From Clostridiaceae bacterium (lineage in GTDB: Bacteria; Bacillota; Clostridia; Lachnospirales; Lachnospiraceae), in NCBI GenBank assembly GCA_910575585.1, contig CAJTGF010000001.1, positions 1 to 62,195 of the forward strand: 62,195 bases of DNA. The letters run 5' to 3'. How positions within the stretch are numbered: the first letter of the stretch is position 1; each line of letters starts with the position of its first letter. A model generated the notes under the pieces. The model did not search any database. It was not told the origin of the DNA and worked only from the letters and a program-made list of their open reading frames with translations. The position numbers and the translations under genes are program-made. This document shows positions 26,250 through 35,169 of this stretch, in pieces.

Positions 26250-27002
26250 ATGTTTATCCTGTTTGCGTTGATCTTCATGCGGATGACCGGGGCCGTGATG
26301 TTCAATCCGGTGTTGGGAAGAACAAATCTTCCCAGATCCTACAAGGGCGCTTTGATCTTTACCCTGACCCTTATGATGTATATGGGGGTGGAGGGGGAAT
26401 TGTCCCGCACGCCGTCTACGATGCTGGAGTATGGAGTCATGCTGATGCAAGAGCTGATGGTGGGGTTTATCCTTGGATTTTCCATGGAACTGTTTTTCAT
26501 GATCATCCGGTTCGCCTCATCAATCATGGACCACACCATGGGGTTGTCTATGGCGCAGTCCTATGATCCGACTACCAACACACAGATGACGGTTTCCTCC
26601 GGTTTGTTTTATGCTTTTTTGTTCCTTTTGTTTTTGGCGGGAGACGGTCATGTGCGTTTTTTGGGACTGATCATCGGGTCAGTCCGTTTGATTCCCTTCG
26701 GACAAGTGCAGCTTGGGCCGGAGGTGTCCCAGCTGATGCTGGAGATCTTTAAGATCAATATCGTCACAGGGCTGCAGTTCGCCTTTCCCATCATTGCCAT
26801 GGAGATGGTGACAGAGACAGCTGTGGGGATCTTAATGAGGATGATTCCTCAGATCAATGTTTTCGCTGTTAATTTTCAGCTGAAGATCCTGGTGGGACTG
26901 ATGATGTTGGTGTATATGTTCAGTCCTATGTCAGACAAACTGTACATGATCCTGGATGATATGTTTCTATATATGCAGAGACTGATCGCTCTTATGGGTT
27001 AG
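26250..27002 (+). CDS. fliR: Flagellar export gate protein FliR
   Basis: Multi-spanning export-gate subunit of 250 residues, with the typical order of helices and the segment GFILGFSMELFFMIIRFASS. It starts four bases after fliQ. Confidence 0.94.
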   Translation: MFILFALIFMRMTGAVMFNPVLGRTNLPRSYKGALIFTLTLMMYMGVEGELSRTPSTMLEYGVMLMQELMVGFILGFSMELFFMIIRFASSIMDHTMGLSMAQSYDPTTNTQMTVSSGLFYAFLFLLFLAGDGHVRFLGLIIGSVRLIPFGQVQLGPEVSQLMLEIFKINIVTGLQFAFPIIAMEMVTETAVGILMRMIPQINVFAVNFQLKILVGLMMLVYMFSPMSDKLYMILDDMFLYMQRLIALMG

Positions 27003-27090
27003 AGGCATCCCAAGAGCCGGCAGGCTTTTAACGGCAGCCGGGACAGCGTTGGGACCCGGGGCATTTTCGCGCACGAAGGGAGTGGTGAAC

Positions 27091-28164
27091 TTGGCGGAGT
27101 CGAATGGACAGGAAAAGACCGAACAACCAACCGGGAAACGGCTAAAAGATGCCCGGAAGGAAGGTAATGTCTTTCAGAGTAAGGATGCGGTCACAGTGGT
27201 GATGCTGCTGGGTGTTTTTTACATGGTGAAGCTGATGCTGCCCATGATCTACACAACAGCCAGGGACATAAGCATCCATTTCTTTTCCAGGGCTGTCACA
27301 GACAATGCCCTGTCTGCTTCGCCAGGTATCTATACCTATATGGCCATAGCCATGCTTAAGTGTACCATGCCGGTTCTGTTGGTTTCCATGCTGTTGGGGA
27401 TCCTGGGACACGGTGTTCAGACCCGGTTTAACGTCAGCTTTCAGCTATTGAAGCCTAAATTCAGCAAGATGAATCCAATTAACGGCATAAAAAAGATGTT
27501 CGGCATCAAAAAGCTGGTAGATTTGGCCAAGAATCTGATAAAGATTGCACTGTTGCTGGCTTTGTTGTATAATCTATTAAAGGAAGATCTGGTTCAGATC
27601 GCCCGTACCATTGACATGAATATTTATGTGTCGGCAGGGCATATGCTGGAACTGGTGATGGATCTGGTGGTAAAGGTATGCATTGCCTTTGCCGTTGTTG
27701 CGTTTTTTGATTATCTTTACCAGAAATGGGATCATATGAACAACCTTAAGATGACCAAGCAGGAAGTCAAAGAGGAGTTTAAGAATACCGAGGGAAACCC
27801 GGAGATCAAGGGAAGGATCCGAAAGATCCAACGGCAGATGGCCATGGCCCGCATGATGCAGCAGGTTCCCGAGGCGGACGTCATCGTAAGGAACCCTACC
27901 CATTTCGCGGTGGCGTTAAAATATGACCCGGATAAAATGGGGGCGCCTATGGTGGTGGCCAAAGGCCAGGACCACATTGCCCTGCGGATCGTGGAGATCG
28001 GCGAGGAAAACGGAGTGTTCGTCACGGAGAACAAACCTCTTGCAAGAGCGTTGTACGCGTCCTGTGAGGTGGACCGGGAGATCCCGTCGGAGTTTTACGG
28101 CGCAGTGGCGGAACTTCTGGTATATATCTACAAGATGAACCATCGGGAGGATATCTTCCAGTAG
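27091..28164 (+). CDS. flhB: Flagellar export switch protein FlhB
   Basis: Controls the switch of export specificity from hook to filament. Four hydrophobic helices lie in the N-terminal two thirds; the autocleavage motif NPTH is at residues 268-271 when translation starts at TTG 27091, the same position as in known FlhB proteins. That TTG has AAGGGAG eight bases upstream; reading could also begin at TTG 27049, but no good site precedes it. The N-terminus EKTEQPTGKRLKDARKEGNV is typical. Confidence 0.95.
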   Translation: MAESNGQEKTEQPTGKRLKDARKEGNVFQSKDAVTVVMLLGVFYMVKLMLPMIYTTARDISIHFFSRAVTDNALSASPGIYTYMAIAMLKCTMPVLLVSMLLGILGHGVQTRFNVSFQLLKPKFSKMNPINGIKKMFGIKKLVDLAKNLIKIALLLALLYNLLKEDLVQIARTIDMNIYVSAGHMLELVMDLVVKVCIAFAVVAFFDYLYQKWDHMNNLKMTKQEVKEEFKNTEGNPEIKGRIRKIQRQMAMARMMQQVPEADVIVRNPTHFAVALKYDPDKMGAPMVVAKGQDHIALRIVEIGEENGVFVTENKPLARALYASCEVDREIPSEFYGAVAELLVYIYKMNHREDIFQ

Positions 28165-28205
28165 AGAAGGCCAAAGAGGGCGTGGAGGTTTTGGAAAAGA
28201 CGGAT

Positions 28206-28245
28206 GCCGTCACGGCGGATAGCCGTCGGCGCGACGGCTGACGGC
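28206..28245 (+). other. GC-rich hairpin between flhB and flhA
   Basis: AGCCGTC (28221-28227) pairs with GACGGCT (28233-28239), and GCCGTC (28206-28211) with GACGGC (28240-28245). The GCCGTC motif occurs in four arms within 40 bases. No T-run follows and flhA starts 28 bases later. Confidence 0.5.
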
Positions 28246-28273
28246 AAGTGATAAGAGGAATGGAGTTTTTTAC

Positions 28274-30427
28274 ATGAAAAGGTTGCTGAGCTATTCCATA
28301 GTACTGTTTGTACTGACAATTATACTGTTACTGATCATACCGCTTCCGGCAGCTATGGTGGACGTGGCGATCATCATCAACATGTCTTTGTCGCTGATGA
28401 TCCTGATCATTACCATGACCATCAAGGACGCTTTGGAGTTTTCCATCTTCCCGTCCCTTTTGCTGGTGACTACGCTGTTCCGTCTGGGCATCAATGTTTC
28501 CACCACAAGAAACATTCTGACCAGCGGAGGTTCCTCCGGAATGATCATCAAGGCTTTCGGCGACTTCATACTTCAGGGCAACGTGGTAGTGGGTATCGTT
28601 ATCTACATGATCATCGTGCTGATGCAGTTTTTGGTCATTACCAAGGGCGCGGAGCGTGTATCGGAGGTTGCAGCCAGATTTACGCTGGATGCTATGCCAG
28701 GTAAGCAGATGGCCATTGACGCGGACCTGAATTCCGGACTGATCGACGAGCAGGAGGCCAAGGTGCGCCGTGAGAAGATCCAGAGGGAGGCGGACTTCTA
28801 TGGCTCCATGGACGGCGCCACGAAGATCGTAAAAGGCGATTCGATCATGTCGTTGATCACCACGGCCATCAACCTGATCGGAGGGAGCATCATCGGTATC
28901 CTCCAGTCGGGGCAGGCCATCGGCGACGTACTGAATACGTATTCCATCGCCACTGTCGGCGACGGCCTGGTAGGTCAGATCCCGGCCCTTTTGATCTCCG
29001 TGGCTACGGGCATGATCGTTACGAGAGCCGTGTCCGAGGGCAGCCTGAACGAGGACATTTCCAAACAGTTTATGGCTCAGCCGGTGGCGATCATGATAAG
29101 CGGCATTGTTGTGGCGGCTTTAGGGGTCATCCCCGGGATGCCGATTGTGCAGCTGGCTATGGTGTCCATAGGGCTTGTGGCGGGAGGCTTCTATCTTTAC
29201 AGACGGATGGAGGAGGATCCCAAACTTGCCCTGGCAGGCGGAGGCGTCGGCGGTCCGGGAGGCACTTCCTTAAGGAACTTTTCCCCGGAGGGCGAACAGC
29301 AGGAGGAGCCGGAGACGCCCAAGCCGGTCAGCGAGGAAGAATTTTACAAGGATGTCAATAATGTTTACAGTCTGCTTTCGGTGGAAGCCATTGAGATGGA
29401 GTTTGGCTACAGCCTGATACCGCTGGTGGATGAATCCGTGGGCGGACGGCTGATTAACCGGATCATCATATTCCGAAGGCAGTATGCCCAGGATATGGGA
29501 TTTGTGATCCCTTCCATCCGTCTTAGGGACAGTTCGGGGCTTAACACCAATCAGTACTGTATCAAGATTAAGGGCGAGGAAGTGGCCAGGGGAGAACTGC
29601 TGATCGATTATTTTCTGGCGCTGGAGCCGGAGAATCCGGAGGTGGAGATCGACGGCATCGAGACCATCGAGCCGGCCTACGGCATCCCAAGCCGCTGGAT
29701 ACGGCCGGAGGACCGGGAGAAGGCGGAGATCTACGGGTATACGGTCATTGATCCCCTGTCCGTGCTGGTGACCCATTTGTCTGAAGTGGTGAAGCAGCAC
29801 GCCCATGAACTGATCACCAGACAGGAAGTGATCCATCTGGTGGAGAACACCAAGAAGATCTCTCCGGAACTTATAGAAGAGGCGTTTCCCAACTTTATTT
29901 CCTATAGCATGTTCCAGAAGATCCTTACAAGCCTCCTGAAAGAGGGAGTGCCCATTAAGGATATGGAGACGATCATTGAGACGGTCCTTGAGACCGTATC
30001 GGATACAGGCATTCCGGTCAAGGATGTGGACGGCCTGATCGAAAATATCCGCACTGCCTTAAAGCGCACCATTACCCGTATGTACTGCGAAGACGGCAGC
30101 ATGAAAGTCATCACTCTGGATTCGGAGCTGGAGAGGACCATGGTTGGATGTCTCTCCAAGGGCGAGCGGGGATATTATCTTGCGTTAAGCCCCGACGTGC
30201 TCCAGAGCGTGATCAATCAGTTGACGGGCCAGTTGAAAAAGTTCAACAGCCTTTCCCAAACTCCGGTTATCCTGACCTCTCAGGTTATGAGAGTTCATTT
30301 TTACCGGCTGATCGATCAGTTTTATCCCAATGTAAGGGTCCTGTCCTTTAATGAGATCTCCAATAATGTGCAGATCCAGTCCATCGGCAGCCTGACATTG
30401 GAAAACCGCAATCGAGTGGGAGCTTAA
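28274..30427 (+). CDS. flhA: Flagellar export protein FlhA
   Basis: Export-gate platform that binds chaperone-substrate complexes. The N-terminal about 310 residues hold eight hydrophobic helices and the conserved loop KGAERVSEVAARFTLDAMPG; the cytoplasmic domain follows after a Gly-rich linker. Length 717 residues is normal. In Bacillus-type operons flhF and flhG follow; here fliA is next. Confidence 0.97.
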   Translation: MKRLLSYSIVLFVLTIILLLIIPLPAAMVDVAIIINMSLSLMILIITMTIKDALEFSIFPSLLLVTTLFRLGINVSTTRNILTSGGSSGMIIKAFGDFILQGNVVVGIVIYMIIVLMQFLVITKGAERVSEVAARFTLDAMPGKQMAIDADLNSGLIDEQEAKVRREKIQREADFYGSMDGATKIVKGDSIMSLITTAINLIGGSIIGILQSGQAIGDVLNTYSIATVGDGLVGQIPALLISVATGMIVTRAVSEGSLNEDISKQFMAQPVAIMISGIVVAALGVIPGMPIVQLAMVSIGLVAGGFYLYRRMEEDPKLALAGGGVGGPGGTSLRNFSPEGEQQEEPETPKPVSEEEFYKDVNNVYSLLSVEAIEMEFGYSLIPLVDESVGGRLINRIIIFRRQYAQDMGFVIPSIRLRDSSGLNTNQYCIKIKGEEVARGELLIDYFLALEPENPEVEIDGIETIEPAYGIPSRWIRPEDREKAEIYGYTVIDPLSVLVTHLSEVVKQHAHELITRQEVIHLVENTKKISPELIEEAFPNFISYSMFQKILTSLLKEGVPIKDMETIIETVLETVSDTGIPVKDVDGLIENIRTALKRTITRMYCEDGSMKVITLDSELERTMVGCLSKGERGYYLALSPDVLQSVINQLTGQLKKFNSLSQTPVILTSQVMRVHFYRLIDQFYPNVRVLSFNEISNNVQIQSIGSLTLENRNRVGA

Positions 30428-30451
30428 AGTCATGAGAAGGATTGATGCAGA

Positions 30452-31222
30452 ATGGTTCAGATCGATCATTTAGAAGAAAAGACCAACGAGGAACTTCTGG
30501 AGATGTACCGTTTGGAGGGAAAACTGGAAGTTAAGCAGGCCCTTGTGCTCCGTTACCTTTACATAGTAAAGGCTATTGCGTCCCAGATGCGCAATGTCTA
30601 TACCGGATCTCTCCAGATGGAGGATATTATTAATGAAGGCGTTATCGCCATCATGAAAGGTATTGACAGATACGACCCGGAGCGAGATAATAAGTTTGAG
30701 ACATTTATTTCACGGCGCATCAGGGGGATGATCATAGATTTGGTGCGCAAGAACGACTGGATGCCCCGGGATTTCAGGAAGCAGGTAAAGGCCATGGAGG
30801 ATCTGCAGATCTCTCTGGGCCGGAGTCTGGGGCGTCTGCCTGCGGACGAGGAGGTGGCCGATGCTCTGGGGATGGATATCCGGAAGTATCGGAAGCTTCA
30901 GCGCATGAGTGTTATGATGAATGTGCTTTCACTGGATATGATAACCGACGACGAGGGAGAGCACCAGTCTTTGCAGCTTTCCAGCGGAGACGCGGATTCC
31001 CAGCCGGAGAAAGCCTTTTTGAAGATCGAGTCCCGTCAGGTTCTGGCGGAGGCCATCAAAGGGCTGAAGGAGAAGGAACAGATGGTGATCTCTCTGTACT
31101 ATATGGAAGAGCTTAACATGGGGCAGATTGCCCAGATTCTGGGGGTCAGTGAGCCCAGGATCTCCCAGATCCACAGTTCGGCTATCCGAAAGCTGAAAGC
31201 GCATATGAGCAGCTATAAATAA
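30452..31222 (+). CDS. fliA: Flagellar sigma factor (FliA/SigD family)
   Basis: RNA polymerase sigma factor for late flagellar and chemotaxis genes. Region 2 (DIINEGVIAIMKGIDRYDPE, then FETFISRRIRGMIIDLVRKN), region 3 (LGRLPADEEVADALGM) and region 4 (GLKEKEQMVISLYYMEELNM) with its helix-turn-helix are all visible. Length 256 residues. It follows flhA by 24 bases and would direct expression of flagellin genes elsewhere; no clear sigma-28 promoter was found in this window. Confidence 0.95.
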   Translation: MVQIDHLEEKTNEELLEMYRLEGKLEVKQALVLRYLYIVKAIASQMRNVYTGSLQMEDIINEGVIAIMKGIDRYDPERDNKFETFISRRIRGMIIDLVRKNDWMPRDFRKQVKAMEDLQISLGRSLGRLPADEEVADALGMDIRKYRKLQRMSVMMNVLSLDMITDDEGEHQSLQLSSGDADSQPEKAFLKIESRQVLAEAIKGLKEKEQMVISLYYMEELNMGQIAQILGVSEPRISQIHSSAIRKLKAHMSSYK

Positions 31223-31253
31223 GAGTCAGACTGAGAGAAAGGAGGAGATGGAA

Positions 31254-32069
31254 ATGTACCAGGGATTTTACAACCTGACATCGGGCATGCTGACCCAGAG
31301 CAGGAATCTGAATGTGATCAGTAATAATATGGTGAATATCCAGACTCCCGGTTATAAAAAAGATAAGATGGTCAGCACTACATTTCAGGAGGAGATGCTT
31401 TACCGGACCGGACGCCGCTACAAGGATAATCCGGAACCTATAGCCACCACTTCCAAGATCCGGTCTGCGGACAGGACCTATGTGAGCTATGAGCAGGGAT
31501 CTTTTGACATGACGGAGGGGACCTTGGATTTTGCCCTGTCATCCCCGGGGTTTTTCTGCATCGAGACGCCTCAGGGAGTTCGATATACCAGAAACGGATC
31601 GTTCCAGGTGGATGATGAAGGATACCTGTCTTTGAATAATGTGGGCAGAGTCCTGGGAAAGGACGGCCCCATAGCCATTACCAACGAAAACTTCGCCGTC
31701 AGCAATCAGGGCGTCATCAGTGTCAGGATCCAGCCGGAAGCGTCGGATGAGGACGGGGATGACTACGGTTACGATGATGAGGACAGCGAGCCGCAGGTGG
31801 AGATACTGGGTACTCTGCGGATCGTTGACTTCGCGGATTATGAACAGCTTCACAAGGAAGATTACGGCCTGTTCTCCACAGGTCAGGCTCCCCAGGAGCA
31901 GGAGCTGCCTTCCATCCAGTGGCAGGCCCTGGAGAAGTCCAATGTGGATATGGTGGAGGAGATGACCTCCATGATGACATCTCAGAGAGCGCTGCAGAGC
32001 GCGGCCCAGGTGCTTAGGATGTATGACCAGATCATGAGCAAGGCGGTTACGGATGTAGGCAGACTGTAA
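31254..32069 (+). CDS. Flagellar hook-basal body protein, FlgF/FlgG family (FlhO-like)
   Basis: Rod/hook-family protein of about 271 residues. The N-terminus (LTSGMLTQSRNLNVISNNMV, then QTPGYKKDKM) and C-terminus (EKSNVDMVEEMTSMMTSQRA) match the FlgF/FlgG group. I choose ATG 31254, which has GGAGGAG seven bases upstream. The middle contains an acidic insert (SDEDGDDYGYDDEDSEP) not usual for rod proteins. Likely the distal rod pair with the next gene. Confidence 0.88.
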   Translation: MYQGFYNLTSGMLTQSRNLNVISNNMVNIQTPGYKKDKMVSTTFQEEMLYRTGRRYKDNPEPIATTSKIRSADRTYVSYEQGSFDMTEGTLDFALSSPGFFCIETPQGVRYTRNGSFQVDDEGYLSLNNVGRVLGKDGPIAITNENFAVSNQGVISVRIQPEASDEDGDDYGYDDEDSEPQVEILGTLRIVDFADYEQLHKEDYGLFSTGQAPQEQELPSIQWQALEKSNVDMVEEMTSMMTSQRALQSAAQVLRMYDQIMSKAVTDVGRL

Positions 32070-32087
32070 GGGAGGAAGTAAAAGGAT

Positions 32088-32882
32088 ATGTATCAGTCAT
32101 TTTATACCGGAGCCTTGGGCGCCGGAACGTGTATGGCAAAGATGGGGGTTATCTCCAACAACCTGGCCAATATCAACAATGAGGGCTTTAAGCCAAAGAC
32201 AGCGGCGTTTACCGACCTTTTGAACTACAATCTCAACGACTCCGAGAATGCGGTCACGGAACTGATGGCAGGCAACGGCGTCAGGATGCAGAGGACCTAC
32301 TCCAGGTACAATGTGGAGGCCCTTACGCCTACCAACAGCGCCATAGATTTCGCCATCATGGATGAGAACGCGTTTTTCATGCTTCGGGATCCGGTGACCC
32401 AGCAGATCACATACACCAGAGGCGGTCATTTTTATCGTTCTCAGATGGAGGACGGGTATTATCTGATGACGGACGGCGGAAAGCTGGTGCTGGACCAGAA
32501 CGGGGAGCCTCTTAGGGCCGAGGTGCCGGATATCGAGCATATGCTTGAGATGCTGGAGGAGGATTACGAGCCGGAGGAGGAAGAGGAGGAAGAGCTTGAC
32601 GAGGACGAGGAGGATGACAGCCCCCGCTTAAGCGCCTACACGTTCTCGAATCCCAGCCGATTAATGAGCGTGGGAGCCAACGAGTATGTTCCTCCGGAGA
32701 ATATGGAGCCTATTCTGGTGAAGAATGCCAACATCCAAAGCGGCGTGCTGGAGCGGTCCGGCACGGATATGGCCAAGGAGATGGTTCGGATGATCGAATG
32801 TCAGAGAGCTTACAGTTATGCACTTAAGATGGTGATGACATCCGACGAGATTGAGTCTACGATCAACTCTTTAAGAGGATGA
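32088..32882 (+). CDS. Flagellar hook-basal body protein, FlgF/FlgG family (FlhP-like)
   Basis: Second rod/hook-family protein, 264 residues. The N-terminus (YTGALGAGTCMAKMGVISNN) and C-terminus (VLERSGTDMAKEMVRMIECQ) fit the FlgF/FlgG group. Its central domain also carries a long acidic tract (Glu/Asp-rich, about residues 151-173). Paired with the preceding gene; which of the two is FlgF and which FlgG cannot be settled by eye. Confidence 0.87.
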   Translation: MYQSFYTGALGAGTCMAKMGVISNNLANINNEGFKPKTAAFTDLLNYNLNDSENAVTELMAGNGVRMQRTYSRYNVEALTPTNSAIDFAIMDENAFFMLRDPVTQQITYTRGGHFYRSQMEDGYYLMTDGGKLVLDQNGEPLRAEVPDIEHMLEMLEEDYEPEEEEEEELDEDEEDDSPRLSAYTFSNPSRLMSVGANEYVPPENMEPILVKNANIQSGVLERSGTDMAKEMVRMIECQRAYSYALKMVMTSDEIESTINSLRG

Positions 32883-32908
32883 CCACAGAATAAATAGGAT
32901 GATATGAG

Positions 32909-33535
32909 GTGACTATGAGACTGAAAAAATACGAAGATATGAATCTTCAGGAACTGGACGTTATGAAAGAGATCAGCAGCATCGGCACCAGCCATGCTGC
33001 CACGGCTCTGTCCAAACTCCTTCAAAGGGAGATCAGGATCTCGATTCCGGAGATCAATATTCTGGGGTATGAGGAGACCGTAGACCGGCTGGGCTACATC
33101 GAAGAGCTGGTGACAGCCACGCTTGTAAGGATGTCCAACGAGATCGACGGTCTGATGCTGTTTGTATTTAAGATGGATCTGGCCAACGCGGTCTTGGGCA
33201 AGCTGATCGGAATGGAGTATCAGTCTTTCGAGGAACTGGATGAGCTGGCTTACTCGGCTCTGGAGGAAGTGGGCAATATCATCATATGCTCCTATGTCAA
33301 CGCGTTCACCCAGCTGGTAGGGGTGCAGATCGACTTATCCGTTCCCAGTTCCACCGTGAATATGCTGGGCGGCGTTTTGACGGTCCCCATGGCCGAGTAC
33401 GGATATGTAACCGATAAGCTGATGTATATCAACGCGGAATTTATCGTGGATGGCGAGAAGCTTTCAGACGGGCTCTTGATGCTTCCCGATATTGAGTCTC
33501 TTAACAGAATCTTAGAGAAATTAGGTGTTTCATAA
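32909..33535 (+). CDS. cheC: Chemotaxis phosphatase CheC
   Basis: CheY-P phosphatase and partner of CheD. The CheC fold has two active sites of the ExxN type. Here the second is intact (E120 and N123 in EEVGNI), but in the first the Asn is replaced by Ser (E21 and S24 in KEISSIG). Either GTG 32909 (AGGA nine bases upstream) or ATG 32915 could be the start; numbering uses 32909. The stop codon overlaps the cheD start (TAATG). Confidence 0.9.
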   Translation: MTMRLKKYEDMNLQELDVMKEISSIGTSHAATALSKLLQREIRISIPEINILGYEETVDRLGYIEELVTATLVRMSNEIDGLMLFVFKMDLANAVLGKLIGMEYQSFEELDELAYSALEEVGNIIICSYVNAFTQLVGVQIDLSVPSSTVNMLGGVLTVPMAEYGYVTDKLMYINAEFIVDGEKLSDGLLMLPDIESLNRILEKLGVS

Positions 33536-34026
33536 TGGCAGATAAGGAGATAAGGGTAGGTATTGGCGACATGAAGTTTGCCAGAGGTGACAGCTGCGTT
33601 ATTACATATGCTCTGGGTTCTTGTATTGGGATAACGTTTTACGATCCTCTCATCAAACTGGGAGGGCTTCTGCATGTCATGCTTCCGGCCAGAGTGGATC
33701 CAAATGACCCAAAGGTATTTAAATACGCGGACAGCGGGATCCGGGAGACCTTGCGCAAGCTTACGGCTTTCGGCCTGGTGAAGAGCAGGACTGTGGTGAA
33801 GATCGCCGGCGGCGCCAAGATGTTCGAGATGAAGGGAAGCGGTAATTCGGACTTCGGCAATATCGGCGTCAGGAATGCCACCATGGTGAAGAGGGTCCTG
33901 ATGGATGAACGGCTGCGCATCGTGGCCGAGGATATCGGCGGCAGCTACGCAAGGACAATGTTGATCAATGTTTCCAACGGCGACGTGATCATACGCACGG
34001 TGGGGAAACCAGAAAAACATCTTTAG
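33535..34026 (+). CDS. cheD: Chemoreceptor glutamine deamidase CheD
   Basis: Deamidates receptor glutamines and binds CheC. The catalytic cysteine is in YALGSCIGITFYD and the histidine in GGLLHVMLP, as in other CheD proteins. Length 163 residues. Translationally coupled to cheC, consistent with the known CheC-CheD complex. Confidence 0.95.
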   Translation: MADKEIRVGIGDMKFARGDSCVITYALGSCIGITFYDPLIKLGGLLHVMLPARVDPNDPKVFKYADSGIRETLRKLTAFGLVKSRTVVKIAGGAKMFEMKGSGNSDFGNIGVRNATMVKRVLMDERLRIVAEDIGGSYARTMLINVSNGDVIIRTVGKPEKHL

Positions 34027-34042
34027 AGAGGAGAGGATAGAA

Positions 34043-34987
34043 GTGGTGAAAGAAAAAGAGGGAATTCTTCTGGAATCAGGGACGAACGAGATTGAGATCA
34101 TGAAGTTTACCATTGACGGGGAATTTTATGGGATCAATGTGGCTAAGGTAAAAGAGATCATGATGGCAGCCAAAGTAAAGGCTATGCCCCACGCCCATCC
34201 GGCTGTGGAAGGCATCTTTAAACCCAGGGATATCCTGATTACGGTCATTGATCTTGGTTACTACCTGACCAACGAGTACCGGGAGCATGAGGCAAGGGAT
34301 CTGTTTATTGTGACTAACTTTAACAAGATGACCGTAGCTTTCCGGGTACAGAGCATTGAGGGCATCAGCCGTATTTCCTGGAAGGATATCCAGAAGCCGG
34401 ATAAGACCTTGAGCCACGGAGAAGAGGGTGTGGCTACAGGTATTGCCCAGTGCGCGGGAGAATTGGTGACCATCCTTGATTTCGAGGCTATTGTGGCCGA
34501 GATCGCGCCGGAGACTTCCATTCAGATCTCCGAAGTGGAGCAGATGGGCGACAGATCTCTGTGCGACAGCCCCATCGTTATTGCGGAAGATTCCATCCTT
34601 CTGCAGAAGATGATCGACGATTCCCTGCAGACAGCGGGATTTACCAACATCTCCAATTTTAATAACGGCCAGGAAGCCTGGGATTACCTGGATTCGATTC
34701 GCCACGACTCCGATCTGTTTGAAAAGGTGAACCTGATCGTAACGGATATCGAGATGCCGGAGATGGACGGACATCGCCTTACTAAGCTGGTGAAGGATGA
34801 TCCAAGGCTGAAACATCTTCCCGTAGTGATCTTCTCCTCCCTGATCGACGATCAGATGAGGGTCAAAGGAGAGCAGCTGGGCGCTGACGAGCAGCTGACC
34901 AAGCCGGAGATCGGCAATCTGGTCCATGTAATCGACAAACTTCTGGAGCGGTTTGAAAGGATGCGGGATTCTGGAGCAGCGCAGTAG
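34043..34987 (+). CDS. cheV: Chemotaxis coupling protein CheV (CheW-REC)
   Basis: Couples receptors to CheA and is itself regulated by phosphorylation. Residues about 15-160 form a CheW domain and about 175-305 a receiver domain with the acidic pair (IAEDS), the phosphoacceptor aspartate in LIVTDIEMPEMDG and the lysine in TKPEI. The start is GTG 34043 (or 34046) with GAGAGGA upstream. It is the last gene of the flagellar operon; cheA, cheW, cheB and cheR are not in the window. Confidence 0.93.
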   Translation: MVKEKEGILLESGTNEIEIMKFTIDGEFYGINVAKVKEIMMAAKVKAMPHAHPAVEGIFKPRDILITVIDLGYYLTNEYREHEARDLFIVTNFNKMTVAFRVQSIEGISRISWKDIQKPDKTLSHGEEGVATGIAQCAGELVTILDFEAIVAEIAPETSIQISEVEQMGDRSLCDSPIVIAEDSILLQKMIDDSLQTAGFTNISNFNNGQEAWDYLDSIRHDSDLFEKVNLIVTDIEMPEMDGHRLTKLVKDDPRLKHLPVVIFSSLIDDQMRVKGEQLGADEQLTKPEIGNLVHVIDKLLERFERMRDSGAAQ

Positions 34988-35024
34988 GGAGACGAAAGCA
35001 GCACAGGACTGTATGTTGTCAGGC

Positions 35025-35064
35025 GGCAGATTGGCAGATTGGCAGATAGGCGGATAGGCAGATA
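35025..35064 (+). repeat. Five tandem 8-bp repeats (GGCAGATT/A)
   Basis: GGCAGATT, GGCAGATT, GGCAGATA, GGCGGATA and GGCAGATA follow one another without gaps in the spacer between cheV and the secreted-protein gene. The unit is non-coding and could vary in copy number by slippage. Confidence 0.85.
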
Positions 35065-35087
35065 TGCTCCCTGAAAGCAGGGGGCAT
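35064..35087 (+). terminator. Possible terminator at the end of the flagellar operon
   Basis: ATGCTCCCTG (35064-35073) pairs with CAGGGGGCAT (35078-35087) with one G-T pair and a four-base loop. No good T-run follows, so termination may be weak and some read-through into the next gene is likely. Confidence 0.45.
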
Positions 35088-35169
35088 GGTGTCTGACCGG
35101 GCAGAGCTTTAAACTTGCGCCGGACCACAAAGACAAGAGACGGAGGTTTCAGGAAAGGAGAGGCGGACT

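Noticed and set aside
35025-35064. CRISPR array or insertion-sequence end
   Set aside because: Only 8-bp contiguous units with no spacers, and no transposase nearby.
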